DNA from: Halobacteriales archaeon SW_9_67_25
Lineage (GTDB): Archaea; Halobacteriota; Halobacteria; Halobacteriales; Haloarculaceae
Length of the DNA stretch: 10,030 nt
Reading direction: 5' to 3'
Assembly (NCBI GenBank): GCA_003022745.1
Contig: PXSU01000114.1
Span: 1 to 10,030, forward strand
The notes beneath the pieces are model-generated. The model searched no databases. It had not been told where the DNA came from and saw only the letters and a list, made by a program, of their open reading frames with translations. Of the stretch, positions 1 to 6,462 are shown piece by piece. The stretch's first letter is position 1. Each line of letters begins with the position of its first letter. Position numbers and translations under genes: made by a program.

Positions 1-1
1 G

Positions 2-967
2 TCGGCCTACTGGCAACTGCTGGGGTTGCGCGTCGTCCAGGGAGTCGCCGGTGCGTTCATCATCCCGACGACGGTCGCGCTGGTCAACGACCTCGCCACG
101 GAGACGACACGCGGCGGGAACATGGGTACCTACAACACCTTCCGGCTGATCGGCTTCGGTGCCGGCCCCGTCGCCGCGGGTGCGGTGGTCGCCGGCGGCC
201 CCTACCGGCTCGCTGTCGGCGGCCTGGCGTTCGCGGCCAGCGGCTTCGACGCCGCCTTCTACTTTGCCACCTCGACTGCGGCCCTGAGTTTCGTCCTCGT
301 CTCGCTGTTCATCCGCGACCCGGAGCCGGCCCACACCGCTGGCGGGGAGTCAATCGGTGGCTTCGCCGTCTTCGACCGCTCGGGCACCCGCGTACTCGAC
401 CCCGTGTTCACGCTCGGGGTCGTCACCTTCTTCATGGCCGTCGGCGTCGCCGTCTTCGCGACGCTTGGCAGCATCGTCAACCCCCGGCTCGGCCAGGGAC
501 CGACGATGTTCGGCCTGCAGTTCGCCGCGTTCATCCTCGCACAGGTCCTCCTGCAGGCACCCATCGGCCGGGCAACCGACTTCTACGGGCGCAAGCGGTT
601 CATCGTCGTCGGGATGGTTCTGCTCGTCCCCACGACCTTCGTCCAGGGGGTCATCATGGATCCGTGGCTTATGTTCGCCGCCCGGTTCCTCCAGGGCGTG
701 GCCGGCGCGATGGTGTTTGCACCCGCGCTCGCGCTTGCCGGCGACCTCGCACCCGAGGGCGAGTCCGGGTCGACGCTGTCGGTGCTGACGATGGCCTTCG
801 GGTTCGGCGTGGCCTTCGGCCCGCTGCTGTCTGGCTTTCTGGTCGCCTTTGGCTTCGTCGTCCCCTTCGCGATGGGCGGGGCGCTCGCAGCGGTCGGCGT
901 CGTCCTCGTTGCGACGCAGGTCGAGGAAACGATCACGCCGCGGGCGAGGCCGACCTGGGCCGACTGA
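2..967 (+). CDS. Major facilitator superfamily transporter, C-terminal part (5' end outside window)
   Basis: The frame is open from base 2, so the gene starts upstream of the window. An apparent TTG start at 26 is internal. About 321 residues are visible, probably from helix 4 to helix 12, with roughly 100 residues missing. The two MFS halves can be seen as an internal repeat: RVVQGVAGAF followed by NDLA near the left edge, and RFLQGVAGAM followed by GDLAPE about 220 residues later. The loop motif typical of MFS (GRATDFYGRKR, bases 566-598) has the expected Gly, Asp, Gly and Arg/Lys. Long hydrophobic segments separate these motifs. The protein acts in the cytoplasmic membrane, probably as a proton-coupled drug or metabolite exporter; the substrate cannot be read from the sequence. 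The DoxX-like gene begins about 58 bases downstream in the same direction. Confidence 0.9.
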   Translation, partial: SAYWQLLGLRVVQGVAGAFIIPTTVALVNDLATETTRGGNMGTYNTFRLIGFGAGPVAAGAVVAGGPYRLAVGGLAFAASGFDAAFYFATSTAALSFVLVSLFIRDPEPAHTAGGESIGGFAVFDRSGTRVLDPVFTLGVVTFFMAVGVAVFATLGSIVNPRLGQGPTMFGLQFAAFILAQVLLQAPIGRATDFYGRKRFIVVGMVLLVPTTFVQGVIMDPWLMFAARFLQGVAGAMVFAPALALAGDLAPEGESGSTLSVLTMAFGFGVAFGPLLSGFLVAFGFVVPFAMGGALAAVGVVLVATQVEETITPRARPTWAD

Positions 968-1025
968 CAGTACGACTGCCAGGAGACGGTAACTCCTAAC
1001 ACGCCACGGACCCCACCCACGGGTG

Positions 1026-1427
1026 ATGGAATCACTGTCGCGGCTCGCGGCCCGCGTGCCGGCGTCGCCGGTGCTGGCTCGGGTCGGCCTCGGAGCGATG
1101 GTCCTGCTGGCGGGGGTTCACAAACTCGCCGCACCCGGAGCGTGGGCGGCCTACGTGACTGACTGGCTTGCCCCCTGGCTGGTCGTCTCGCCGATGACGT
1201 TCATGCTCGTCAACGGCGTCCTGGAGGTGGGGTTCGGGCTGGCCATCCTCGGGGACCGCTGGACCGCGTTGGCTGCGGGCGTGGCTGCCGTCTCGCTGTC
1301 GGCCACCGTCGGCTACCTCGCGCTGGTTGCGCTTCTCGAAGATGGGCTCTTCCTCGACGTCCTCGTCCGCGACGTCGGACTGGCGGCGCTTGCCTGGGCC
1401 GTCCTCGTCGACGCACTCCGGGAGTGA
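1026..1427 (+). CDS. DoxX-like small integral membrane protein
   Basis: This is a 133-residue, mostly hydrophobic protein with about four membrane segments. The first segment has the pattern RVGLGAMVLLAGVHKLAAPG, in which a helix is followed by a His-Lys-Leu/Phe turn; this is typical of the DoxX/DoxD-like family. The second segment contains NGVLEVGFGLAIL, where an acidic residue inside the helix is also common in that family. I chose the ATG at 1026. A GTG directly before it (1023) would add one residue. DoxX-like proteins are membrane proteins of diverse or unknown role, some linked to thiol or sulfur redox chemistry; the specific role here is unknown. There is only a weak AT-poor promoter upstream (around 991-1000), so read-through from the MFS gene is possible. 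Confidence 0.75.
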   Translation: MESLSRLAARVPASPVLARVGLGAMVLLAGVHKLAAPGAWAAYVTDWLAPWLVVSPMTFMLVNGVLEVGFGLAILGDRWTALAAGVAAVSLSATVGYLALVALLEDGLFLDVLVRDVGLAALAWAVLVDALRE

Positions 1428-1445
1428 TTGCTCCGCCGATCCCTA

Positions 1446-1805
1446 TCAGAACAGTCCTTCGGCGACACTGACCGTCCCGTTGCCGGTCTCGACGAGGGCA
1501 GTTTCGTCGGGGCCGCTGCCGACGAGACACTCGGCGCTGTCGGTTTCCTCGTCGTCGAGGCGTACCCGGACGCGGTAGACGGCCCGTTCGAGACGCGTCT
1601 GGATGGCGATCGTTTCGAGGGACGCGACCGCGACGGTGCGCGCGAAGGCCCGGTCGCCATCAGGGTCGAGGAACGTCACCCGTACCTCGTGGGCCTCGGT
1701 GCCGTCGTAGTTGCGGACCACGAGACTCCGGTCGCTGACGACCTGTGTGGGTTCGCGGGTGCTGCCGGTGTCCGGGTCCTGCCGGCGTCGTGCGTGCAGT
1801 TGCAT
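1446..1805 (-). CDS. Small beta-rich hypothetical haloarchaeal protein
   Basis: The product is 119 residues with no signal peptide or membrane segment. After about 25 polar residues the sequence alternates short hydrophobic strands and acidic turns: RSLVVRNYDG, HEVRVTFLDPDGD, VYRVRVRLDDEE, TALVETGNGTVSV. This looks like one small Ig-like or beta-sandwich domain that acts in the cytoplasm. I do not recognise a named family, and function is unknown. The opposite strand has an overlapping open frame (1428-1859). I prefer this strand because it has high GC at third positions and a regular strand pattern. A doubtful 49-codon ORF ends two bases before this start. The gene faces, and nearly meets, the DoxX-like gene. 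Confidence 0.6.
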   Translation of the reverse strand: MQLHARRRQDPDTGSTREPTQVVSDRSLVVRNYDGTEAHEVRVTFLDPDGDRAFARTVAVASLETIAIQTRLERAVYRVRVRLDDEETDSAECLVGSGPDETALVETGNGTVSVAEGLF

Positions 1806-1807
1806 AT

Positions 1808-1957
1808 CTACTGTGAGCGACCACGGGAAAGATGGCGGGGTCGCGGTGTGAGCGTGTGACGCTCCCTGGCAGTCGCGACTACACTCCGGCCTGGGGCGGG
1901 ATAGTACTTAAATTCCTGTGTGGATTGTCTGACGGAGAACCACTCGAAGGCGCTCAT
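1808..1957 (-). CDS. Possible 49-residue small protein, doubtful
   Basis: Read on the minus strand, an ATG at 1957 opens 49 codons that end in TAG at 1808-1810, two bases before the start of the 119-residue gene. The N-terminus reads MSAFEWFSVRQSTQEFKYYP; the second half is rich in arginine and looks like chance translation. In favour are the tight coupling to the next gene and a strong TATA-like box about 44 bases upstream of the ATG. Against are the length, the arginine-rich tail and the lack of any known relative. It could instead be the 5' leader of the 119-residue gene. Confidence 0.22.
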   Translation of the reverse strand: MSAFEWFSVRQSTQEFKYYPAPGRSVVATARERHTLTPRPRHLSRGRSQ

Positions 1958-1973
1958 TTTCGACGCCAGTCAG

Positions 1974-1994
1974 ACGGGTGTCACACGGGTGTCA
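1974..1994. repeat. Tandem 10-base direct repeat next to a TATA-like box
   Basis: The sequence acgggtgtca occurs at 1974-1983 and again at 1985-1994, so the copies repeat with an 11-base period, close to one helical turn. It lies 3 bases from the TATA-like box at 1998-2005. For a transcript on the minus strand the repeats would cover the expected start site, as a repressor operator might. For a plus-strand transcript they would sit just upstream of the box, as an activator site might. The repeat is seen directly; the regulatory role is inference. Confidence 0.4.
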
Positions 1995-1997
1995 ACG

Positions 1998-2005
1998 TAT
2001 TTAAA
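1998..2005 (-). promoter_or_regulatory. Strong TATA-like box (tttaaata on minus strand)
   Basis: On the minus strand this reads tttaaata, a very good match to the haloarchaeal TATA box, and it stands out in otherwise GC-rich DNA. Transcription to the left would start near 1975 and could serve the 49-codon ORF and the 119-residue gene. The sequence is near-palindromic (tatttaaa on plus), so direction is not certain. A second AT-rich patch, tacttaaatt at 1905-1914, lies between the box and the 119-residue gene. Confidence 0.45.
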
Positions 2006-2087
2006 CCGAGCCCGAAGCGTCGCTGGAAGGACAGCGCGACGTTGACCAGCGCCATGAGGACGGACGGTTCGGTGAGAGTGTCGGAGA

Positions 2088-2096
2088 CGAAAAACA
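2088..2096 (-). terminator. T-run terminator after citrate synthase
   Basis: Directly after the citrate synthase stop the minus strand has five T residues (2090-2094 complement) in a GC-rich setting. Archaeal termination depends mainly on such T-runs without a required hairpin. Confidence 0.4.
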
Positions 2097-2099
2097 GCG

Positions 2100-3239
2100 T
2101 CACCGCTCGTCGACGGGGACGAACTCGCAGTCGCAGGAGCCGACGTATCGGGCGCGCGGGCGGATGAGACGGTTGTCCTCGATGTACTCGGACATGTGCG
2201 CGACCCAGCCCCCGACCCGGCTCATCGCGAAGATGGGCGTGTAGATGTCGACCGGGATACCCATCTGGTAGTACGTCGACGCGGAGTAGAAATCGACGTT
2301 GGGCGCGAGTCGCTTCCGGTCGGCCACGTACTCCTCGATGGCCGTGGACATCTCGTACCACTTGATGGAGCCGGCGGCCTCGCCGAGTTCGCGGGAGCGC
2401 TCGCCCAGGATCTTCGCACGGGGGTCCTTGACGTTGTAGACGCGGTGGCCAAAGCCCGCGACGCGGCGGTCCTCCGCGAGCGCGGTTTCGACCCACTCGA
2501 CGGGGGCCATCTCGGAGTCGTCGATCTCCTTGAGCATCTCCATGACGTCCTGGTTGGCGCCGCCGTGGAGCGGGCCCTTGAGGGTGCCGACCGCCGAGGT
2601 GACGGCGCTGTGGACGTCCGACAGCGTCGAGGCGGTGACCAGCGCCGAGAACGTCGAGGCGTTGAGGCCGTGGTCGGCGTGCAAGACGAGCGCCTGGTCG
2701 AAGACGTCCGCGGCCACGTCGTCGGGTTCGCGCCCGGTGAGCATGTAGAGGAAGTTCGCGGCGTGGCCGAGGTCCTCGCGGGGTTCGACGGGGTCCTCGC
2801 CCCTGCGGGCGCGGGTGAAGGCGGCGACGATGGTCGGCATCTTGGCCGTGACGCGCCGGCCCTTCGCGAAGGTTATTTCGCGGTCGGTCGACTCGATGTC
2901 GTCGGGCGCGGGGTCGTAGGCCGGGAGCATCGAGACGGCGGTCTTGAGGGCGGCCATCGGGTTCGTGTCGGCCTCTGCCAGCGCCCGGACCGTCCGCATG
3001 ACCTCCTCGTCGATGGTTCGTTCGCCCGACATGGTGTCGCCGAAGGCCTCGAGTTCCCCGCGGTCGGGCAGCCGGCCGTGCCAGAGCAGGTAGAGGACTT
3101 CCTCGTAGGTGGCGCCGCGGGCGAGGTCCTCGATGTCGTAGCCGCGGTAGATGAGACGGCCCTCGTCGCCGTCGATGTCGCTGAGCGCCGACTCCGCGAC
3201 GAGAACGCCGTCGAGCCCCTTCTGGAGTTCCTCGGCCAT
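2100..3239 (-). CDS. gltA: Citrate synthase (EC 2.3.3.1/2.3.3.16)
   Basis: This cytoplasmic enzyme condenses acetyl-CoA with oxaloacetate to citrate, the entry step of the TCA cycle. The product is 379 residues, the usual size of the short archaeal/bacterial type I form. The catalytic residues are all present: His225 in KGPLHGGANQ, His265 in the signature AGFGHRVYNVKDPRA, and Asp316 in APNVDFYSA. The oxaloacetate-binding region HADHGLNAST lies at 187-196, and the conserved C-terminal RVGGWVAHMSEY at 341-352. I chose the ATG at 3239: everything upstream in the frame is arginine-rich or out of character, and a T-rich element sits 26 bases upstream, giving a leaderless transcript. Because the related 2-methylcitrate synthases share this fold, propionyl-CoA use cannot be fully excluded. 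It diverges from the PhoU/TrkA-C gene. The name citZ is used in some genomes. Confidence 0.96.
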   Translation of the reverse strand: MAEELQKGLDGVLVAESALSDIDGDEGRLIYRGYDIEDLARGATYEEVLYLLWHGRLPDRGELEAFGDTMSGERTIDEEVMRTVRALAEADTNPMAALKTAVSMLPAYDPAPDDIESTDREITFAKGRRVTAKMPTIVAAFTRARRGEDPVEPREDLGHAANFLYMLTGREPDDVAADVFDQALVLHADHGLNASTFSALVTASTLSDVHSAVTSAVGTLKGPLHGGANQDVMEMLKEIDDSEMAPVEWVETALAEDRRVAGFGHRVYNVKDPRAKILGERSRELGEAAGSIKWYEMSTAIEEYVADRKRLAPNVDFYSASTYYQMGIPVDIYTPIFAMSRVGGWVAHMSEYIEDNRLIRPRARYVGSCDCEFVPVDER

Positions 3240-3260
3240 ACACCGGATTCTCCACCTGCG

Positions 3261-3270
3261 GGAAAAAACA
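3261..3270 (-). promoter_or_regulatory. Promoter element of citrate synthase
   Basis: On the minus strand this reads tgttttttcc, centred about 26 bases before the ATG at 3239. That spacing fits a TATA-like box for a leaderless mRNA. Confidence 0.5.
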
Positions 3271-3313
3271 TTACCATCCCGAACCGGCGGCCGGCACCGG
3301 TAACGGGGCGGGC

Positions 3314-3324
3314 AACGTTTTTGC
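3314..3324 (+). promoter_or_regulatory. Promoter element of the PhoU/TrkA-C gene
   Basis: The T-run in aacgtttttgc (T at 3318-3322) is centred 28 bases before the ATG at 3348, the distance expected for a leaderless haloarchaeal transcript. It faces away from the citrate synthase promoter, about 55 bases away. Confidence 0.45.
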
Positions 3325-3347
3325 GTCGGCGCCGGAAACGTCGGGGT

Positions 3348-4544
3348 ATGGCCGCCGACGAGGTGAGCTACGAGCCGGTCAGCGTCAAGGAGTTGCTCGC
3401 GGAGATGAAAGACACCGCGGAGTTGCTCATCGACCTCTCGTACTCGGCGGTCCTCCTGGGGAGCACGGAGGTGGCGCGGGAGGTGCTCGAACTCGAAGCG
3501 CAGATGGACGTCCTCCAGCTCCGGGCACGGATGAGCATCCTCATGGCGGCCCGCAGCCCGGACGACGCCGAGCGCCTCGCTCCCGTGCTGGGCGTGGTCG
3601 GGGCCGCCGAGAAAATAAGCGACGCCGCCGGCGACATCGCCAAGGTCGTCCTGGAGGAGGTCGGCCTGCCCGAGGAGATGCGCGCGGCCCTGCCGGAGGC
3701 GATGGAGACGGTCCTCCGGGCCGAACTCGCCGCCGACTCGCCGCTCGTGGGCGCAACCCTGGGTGGGTTGAGCCTCGAAACCGACACCGGCGTCCGGGTG
3801 CTGGCCATCCGCCGTGCCGGCGACTGGCTGCTCAACCCCGGCCCGGAGACCGACCTCCGGGCGGGCGACGTGGTCCTGATCCGGGGGCCCGACGACGCAA
3901 TCGCCGGGGTGTACACAGACGCCACCGGCGAGCCCTACGACCACCCCGACCCGCCCGCCGTCGAGGAGTCGGACCTCGACCGGGCGGTCGACTCCATCGT
4001 CCTGATGAAGGACATGGGCGAACTGGGCGTCGACCTCGCGTACGGCGCCATCCTCTTCAACGACCAGGACGTCGCCCGCGAGGTGTTCGAACTCGAGGCG
4101 GAGGTCGACGCCCTCAAGTCGCGGTTCGAGGCCTGGACGCTCCGGGCTGCCGCCCGCGTCGAGGACCCGGTCGACCTGCGTGGACTCGTACAACTGGCCA
4201 CCAGCACAGAGGTCATCTCCGACGCCGCCCTCGAAATCAGCGAGGGCGTCCTCCGGGGGCTCTCGACGCATCCGGTCGTCGAGGAGGCCGTCCACGAGAG
4301 CGACGAGGTGATTGTCCGCCTGGTCGTCGGGGCAGGGAGCACCCTCGACGGGGCGACGCTGAGCGAGCGGGAGGTCAAGACCGAGACGGGGATGCGCGTC
4401 ATCGCCGTCCGGCACGACGATGAAGAACGGTCCTGGGACATCTCGCCGGGCCCCGGGACGCAACTGGACGCCGGCGACGTCATCGTCGCGAAGGGAACGC
4501 GGGCCGGCGCCGACCGCCTGGGGGCGCTGGCCGGCTGCGAGTAA
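3348..4544 (+). CDS. Tandem PhoU/TrkA-C (RCK_C) domain protein, COG3273 type
   Basis: The product is 398 residues, acidic, soluble, with no membrane segment. It is an internal duplication of a PhoU-like helical domain plus a TrkA-C domain: PhoU at about 12-105 and 210-305, TrkA-C at about 124-190 and 318-393. The halves align at a spacing of 200 residues (EVAREVLELEAQMDVL and DVAREVFELEAEVDAL). Both keep an ExxxD motif (Glu50/Asp54, Glu250/Asp254), the kind that binds metal in PhoU. The TrkA-C parts show the usual GATL, TGxRVxAIRR and AGDVVLIRG pattern. TrkA-C domains bind small ligands, such as nucleotides, and gate potassium channels; the N-terminal Rossmann RCK domain is absent. It is probably a cytoplasmic regulatory subunit for ion transport, but no transporter partner is in this window. 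The ATG at 3348 is supported by the promoter; the long in-frame extension upstream is antisense to citrate synthase. Confidence 0.85.
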   Translation: MAADEVSYEPVSVKELLAEMKDTAELLIDLSYSAVLLGSTEVAREVLELEAQMDVLQLRARMSILMAARSPDDAERLAPVLGVVGAAEKISDAAGDIAKVVLEEVGLPEEMRAALPEAMETVLRAELAADSPLVGATLGGLSLETDTGVRVLAIRRAGDWLLNPGPETDLRAGDVVLIRGPDDAIAGVYTDATGEPYDHPDPPAVEESDLDRAVDSIVLMKDMGELGVDLAYGAILFNDQDVAREVFELEAEVDALKSRFEAWTLRAAARVEDPVDLRGLVQLATSTEVISDAALEISEGVLRGLSTHPVVEEAVHESDEVIVRLVVGAGSTLDGATLSEREVKTETGMRVIAVRHDDEERSWDISPGPGTQLDAGDVIVAKGTRAGADRLGALAGCE

Positions 4545-4802
4545 CTACGACGTCTCCCGCTCCTCGGTCGCCTCGACGGACTCGACGGCCTCACCCGTCT
4601 CGACCGACTCGACCGCCACGTCGGAACCGTCCTCCCACCAGAGGTACTTGAACGCCGGCATGAGGCTGACCAGGCCGAGAATGATTATCACAGTCCCGAT
4701 CCGCGCCATGAGCGTGGTCCCGAAGACGATGAGAACGCTCCCGATGGCGACTGCGAGCACGACCCAGCCATAGAGGGCGGAGGCGATAGTGCGCGACTCC
4801 AT
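4545..4802 (-). CDS. Small two-helix membrane protein with acidic tail
   Basis: The product is 85 residues. Two membrane segments cover about residues 9-30 (YGWVVLAVAIGSVLIVFG) and 35-52 (IGTVIIILGLVSLMPAF). A positively charged or aromatic patch (KYLWWED) is followed by an acidic tail in which VES/VET is repeated. I chose the ATG at 4802 because a weak TATA-like element (tcaaaggt on plus, 4826-4833) lies 27 bases upstream; an ATG at 4826 would add eight residues. It ends head to head, with no gap, against the PhoU/TrkA-C gene on the other strand. No family recognised; function unknown. The reading frame and membrane pattern make it a likely real gene. Confidence 0.65.
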   Translation of the reverse strand: MESRTIASALYGWVVLAVAIGSVLIVFGTTLMARIGTVIIILGLVSLMPAFKYLWWEDGSDVAVESVETGEAVESVEATEERETS

Positions 4803-4846
4803 ACCGGGTGGTACACGGAGCCACATCAAAGGTATTGTGTTGTCCT

Positions 4847-5113
4847 CTAGAGGTCCTGCGTGAGACGGTAGGCACGTACGGCGACGAGGACGGCGGTGGC
4901 GAGACCGGCCACCGCCATGGCGAGGACGAACGCCAGCGCACCGTAGTAGGCCGTCGGCCGGACGGTCCCGGACGGCAGCACGACGAACACGACGAACACG
5001 ACGCCGGCGACGAGGACGCCCGTGGCGAGTCCCCGTTTCGCGTTCCGGCGCACGCAAAGCGCCTCGACGAGCGCCGCCCGGCCGCCGGAGTCCTCGTGCT
5101 CTGGCACGCCCAC
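4847..5113 (-). CDS. Small two-helix haloarchaeal membrane protein
   Basis: The product is 88 residues with a GTG start; a second GTG two codons later (5107) is an equally good start. An N-terminal segment with ALCVRRNAKRG is followed by two membrane helices (LATGVLVAGVVFVVFVVLP and YYGALAFVLAMAVAGLATAVLVAV) and a short charged end. The Cys-Val-Arg-Arg and Ala-Lys-Arg stretch just before the first helix looks like a conserved cytoplasmic anchor, and similar short proteins are common in haloarchaea. The function is unknown. It lies 44 bases upstream of the 85-residue membrane protein in the same direction, and diverges from the deacylase gene. Confidence 0.65.
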   Translation of the reverse strand: MGVPEHEDSGGRAALVEALCVRRNAKRGLATGVLVAGVVFVVFVVLPSGTVRPTAYYGALAFVLAMAVAGLATAVLVAVRAYRLTQDL

Positions 5114-5153
5114 AACTCGGGACGGGACAGCAATAGTCGCGTCGGTATCGAAG

Positions 5154-5162
5154 TCCTAAAGC
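5154..5162 (+). promoter_or_regulatory. Promoter element of the deacylase gene
   Basis: The sequence tcctaaagc is centred about 29 bases before the ATG at 5187, a likely weak TATA-like box for a short or absent leader. Confidence 0.35.
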
Positions 5163-5186
5163 GGACGGGCGCGTCCACTACGGGTA

Positions 5187-6143
5187 ATGGTGAGTCTCGG
5201 GACGGCACGCGCGGCCGCCGGCGAGGTCGACACCGGCCGGCTGGAAATCGGAGAGACGCGGGACGGCACCACGGTCGGCCTGCCGGTGGCCGTCGTCAAC
5301 GGCGCTGCCGACGGCAAGACCCTCTACATCCAGGCCGCGAGCGACGGCGACGAACTCAACGGTATCGGCGTCGTCCGAAAGGTGGTCCCGCGGCTCGACC
5401 CCGCCGAACTGGCCGGGACGGTGGTCGTCGTCGGGGTCACGAACTACTACGCCTACCAGGTGGCCCAGCACCGCAACCCCATCGACGACACCAAGCTCAA
5501 CCGGGCCTATCCCGGCGACGAGTCGGGCACGACCTCCGAGCGCATCGCCGCGGCCACCTTCGCGGCCGCCAGCGAGGCCGACATCGCGCTGGACCTCCAC
5601 CAGGGGTCGACCTCGCGGATGATCGAGGAGGTCCGGGTGCGGTGTGGCAGCCGTCACCGCCTCCACGAGGAGTGTCTCGAACTCGCGAAGGTCTTCGACT
5701 GCGGGTACGTCCTGGACCAGAAGGGCCCGGACGGGCAACTCGCCCGCGCCGGCCCCGACGAGGGTGTACCGACGATCGACCCCGAACTGGGCGGCAGCGT
5801 CGGCTGGGACGCCGGGAGCATCCGCGTCGGCGTCGAGGGCGTGTTCAACGTCCTCCGGTACTACGGCTTCCTCGGCGGGACGGACCCGCCCCGCCGGCAG
5901 ACCCGCGCCTCGGGGTTCGAACAGTACGGCTCCCCGGCCGGTGGGCTGGTCGACTTCGAGGCCGAGTTGGGCGAGCGCGTCTCGCCCGGCCAGACCCTCT
6001 TTTCGGTGACCGACGCCTTCGGGACCAAGAAGGCGGAGATGACTGCCAACTCCTCGGGCGTCTTCTGGCGGACCCGCCGGCTTCCCCAGGTCGCGACCGG
6101 CGAGTACGTCTGCTCTGTCGGGACGGATATCGACAGCTACTGA
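5187..6143 (+). CDS. Succinylglutamate desuccinylase/aspartoacylase (AstE/AspA) family protein
   Basis: The product is 318 residues and cytoplasmic. The family is built on a zinc carboxypeptidase fold and cleaves amide bonds of N-acylated amino acids or similar small molecules. Visible landmarks: the first metal motif region YIQAASDGDELNG (47-59), the substrate-binding Asn105-Arg106 in KLNRAYPGD, the later zinc ligand His138 in ALDLHQGS, and a candidate catalytic Glu200 in TIDPELGGS. The C-terminal part (about 245-312) forms the small beta-barrel, biotinyl-lipoyl-like domain usual in the family (SPAGGLVDFEAELGERVSPG). Unusually, the His of the family's HxxE motif is replaced by Asp53, with Glu56 kept. 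The substrate is unknown, and true aspartoacylase or AstE activity should not be assumed. The ATG at 5187 is supported by the upstream promoter and spacing. The next gene converges on it. Confidence 0.85.
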   Translation: MVSLGTARAAAGEVDTGRLEIGETRDGTTVGLPVAVVNGAADGKTLYIQAASDGDELNGIGVVRKVVPRLDPAELAGTVVVVGVTNYYAYQVAQHRNPIDDTKLNRAYPGDESGTTSERIAAATFAAASEADIALDLHQGSTSRMIEEVRVRCGSRHRLHEECLELAKVFDCGYVLDQKGPDGQLARAGPDEGVPTIDPELGGSVGWDAGSIRVGVEGVFNVLRYYGFLGGTDPPRRQTRASGFEQYGSPAGGLVDFEAELGERVSPGQTLFSVTDAFGTKKAEMTANSSGVFWRTRRLPQVATGEYVCSVGTDIDSY

Positions 6144-6164
6144 CCGGGTCCGCGTCAGGAACGC

Positions 6165-6458
6165 TCACTTTTCCTCGGAGGCGACGTCCTCGCCAGCGTC
6201 GCCGGCATCGATAGCAACGGTGCTTGCGGTCTCGACGGCCTCGATACCGTCCAGTGTACAGACGTCCTCGACCCGCGCCTGGGGGACAGTTACCCGGAGG
6301 CCCCCGAACCGGAGGCGTTCCTCGACGGTTCCGATCGCTGCGATGTCCCCGGCGAGTGCGTCGGCGTGTCGGTCGTCGACAGCGGTGACGCGGAGACCGA
6401 CCGCCTCGCCGGGAGTTGGGTCTTCGCGGATGCGCCGGACCGGGTGCGAGACGTACAT
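6165..6458 (-). CDS. 97-residue protein downstream of the radical SAM gene
   Basis: The start codon lies four bases after the stop of the radical SAM gene, so the two are almost certainly co-transcribed. The protein shows strand-helix-strand-helix-strand order: GLRVTAVDD, then a helix (ADALAGDIAAIG), a long strand pair ending GGLRVTVPQ, a short helix (RVEDVCTLDG) and IEAVETAST, then an acidic tail. This resembles a small ferredoxin-like fold of the kind seen in peptidase inhibitor I9 or ACT-like domains, but that is inference from pattern only. No family is recognised. A role as helper or substrate-binding partner of the radical SAM protein is possible. A longer in-frame extension to 6587 would overlap the radical SAM gene and is less likely. 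Confidence 0.65.
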   Translation of the reverse strand: MYVSHPVRRIREDPTPGEAVGLRVTAVDDRHADALAGDIAAIGTVEERLRFGGLRVTVPQARVEDVCTLDGIEAVETASTVAIDAGDAGEDVASEEK

Positions 6459-6462
6459 GCGC

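Noticed and set aside
1428..1859. 143-codon open frame opposite the 119-residue gene
   Set aside because: Its composition is also acidic, so the choice is not absolute, but it lacks a regular structural pattern and ends in an arginine-rich tail, while the minus-strand product looks like a beta-sandwich domain.
1981..3255. Long open frame on the minus strand (424 codons) overlapping citrate synthase
   Set aside because: It is an arginine-rich shadow of the citrate synthase gene in another frame of the same strand, as expected in very GC-rich DNA. Only its last 40 residues, outside citrate synthase, look less biased, and they have no support.
2196..3347. In-frame upstream extension of the PhoU/TrkA-C gene
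   Set aside because: This part is antisense to citrate synthase and shows no domain. The ATG at 3348 has a promoter element 28 bases upstream and starts the conserved region.
3240..4463. In-frame upstream extension of citrate synthase
   Set aside because: It is the complement of the PhoU/TrkA-C gene; citrate synthase homology begins at the ATG at 3239, and 379 residues is the normal family length.
4808..6214. 468-codon open frame on the plus strand over the deacylase gene
   Set aside because: It has extreme Arg/Gly/Pro content, crosses the real deacylase gene in another frame and the small membrane protein on the other strand, and has no recognisable domain.
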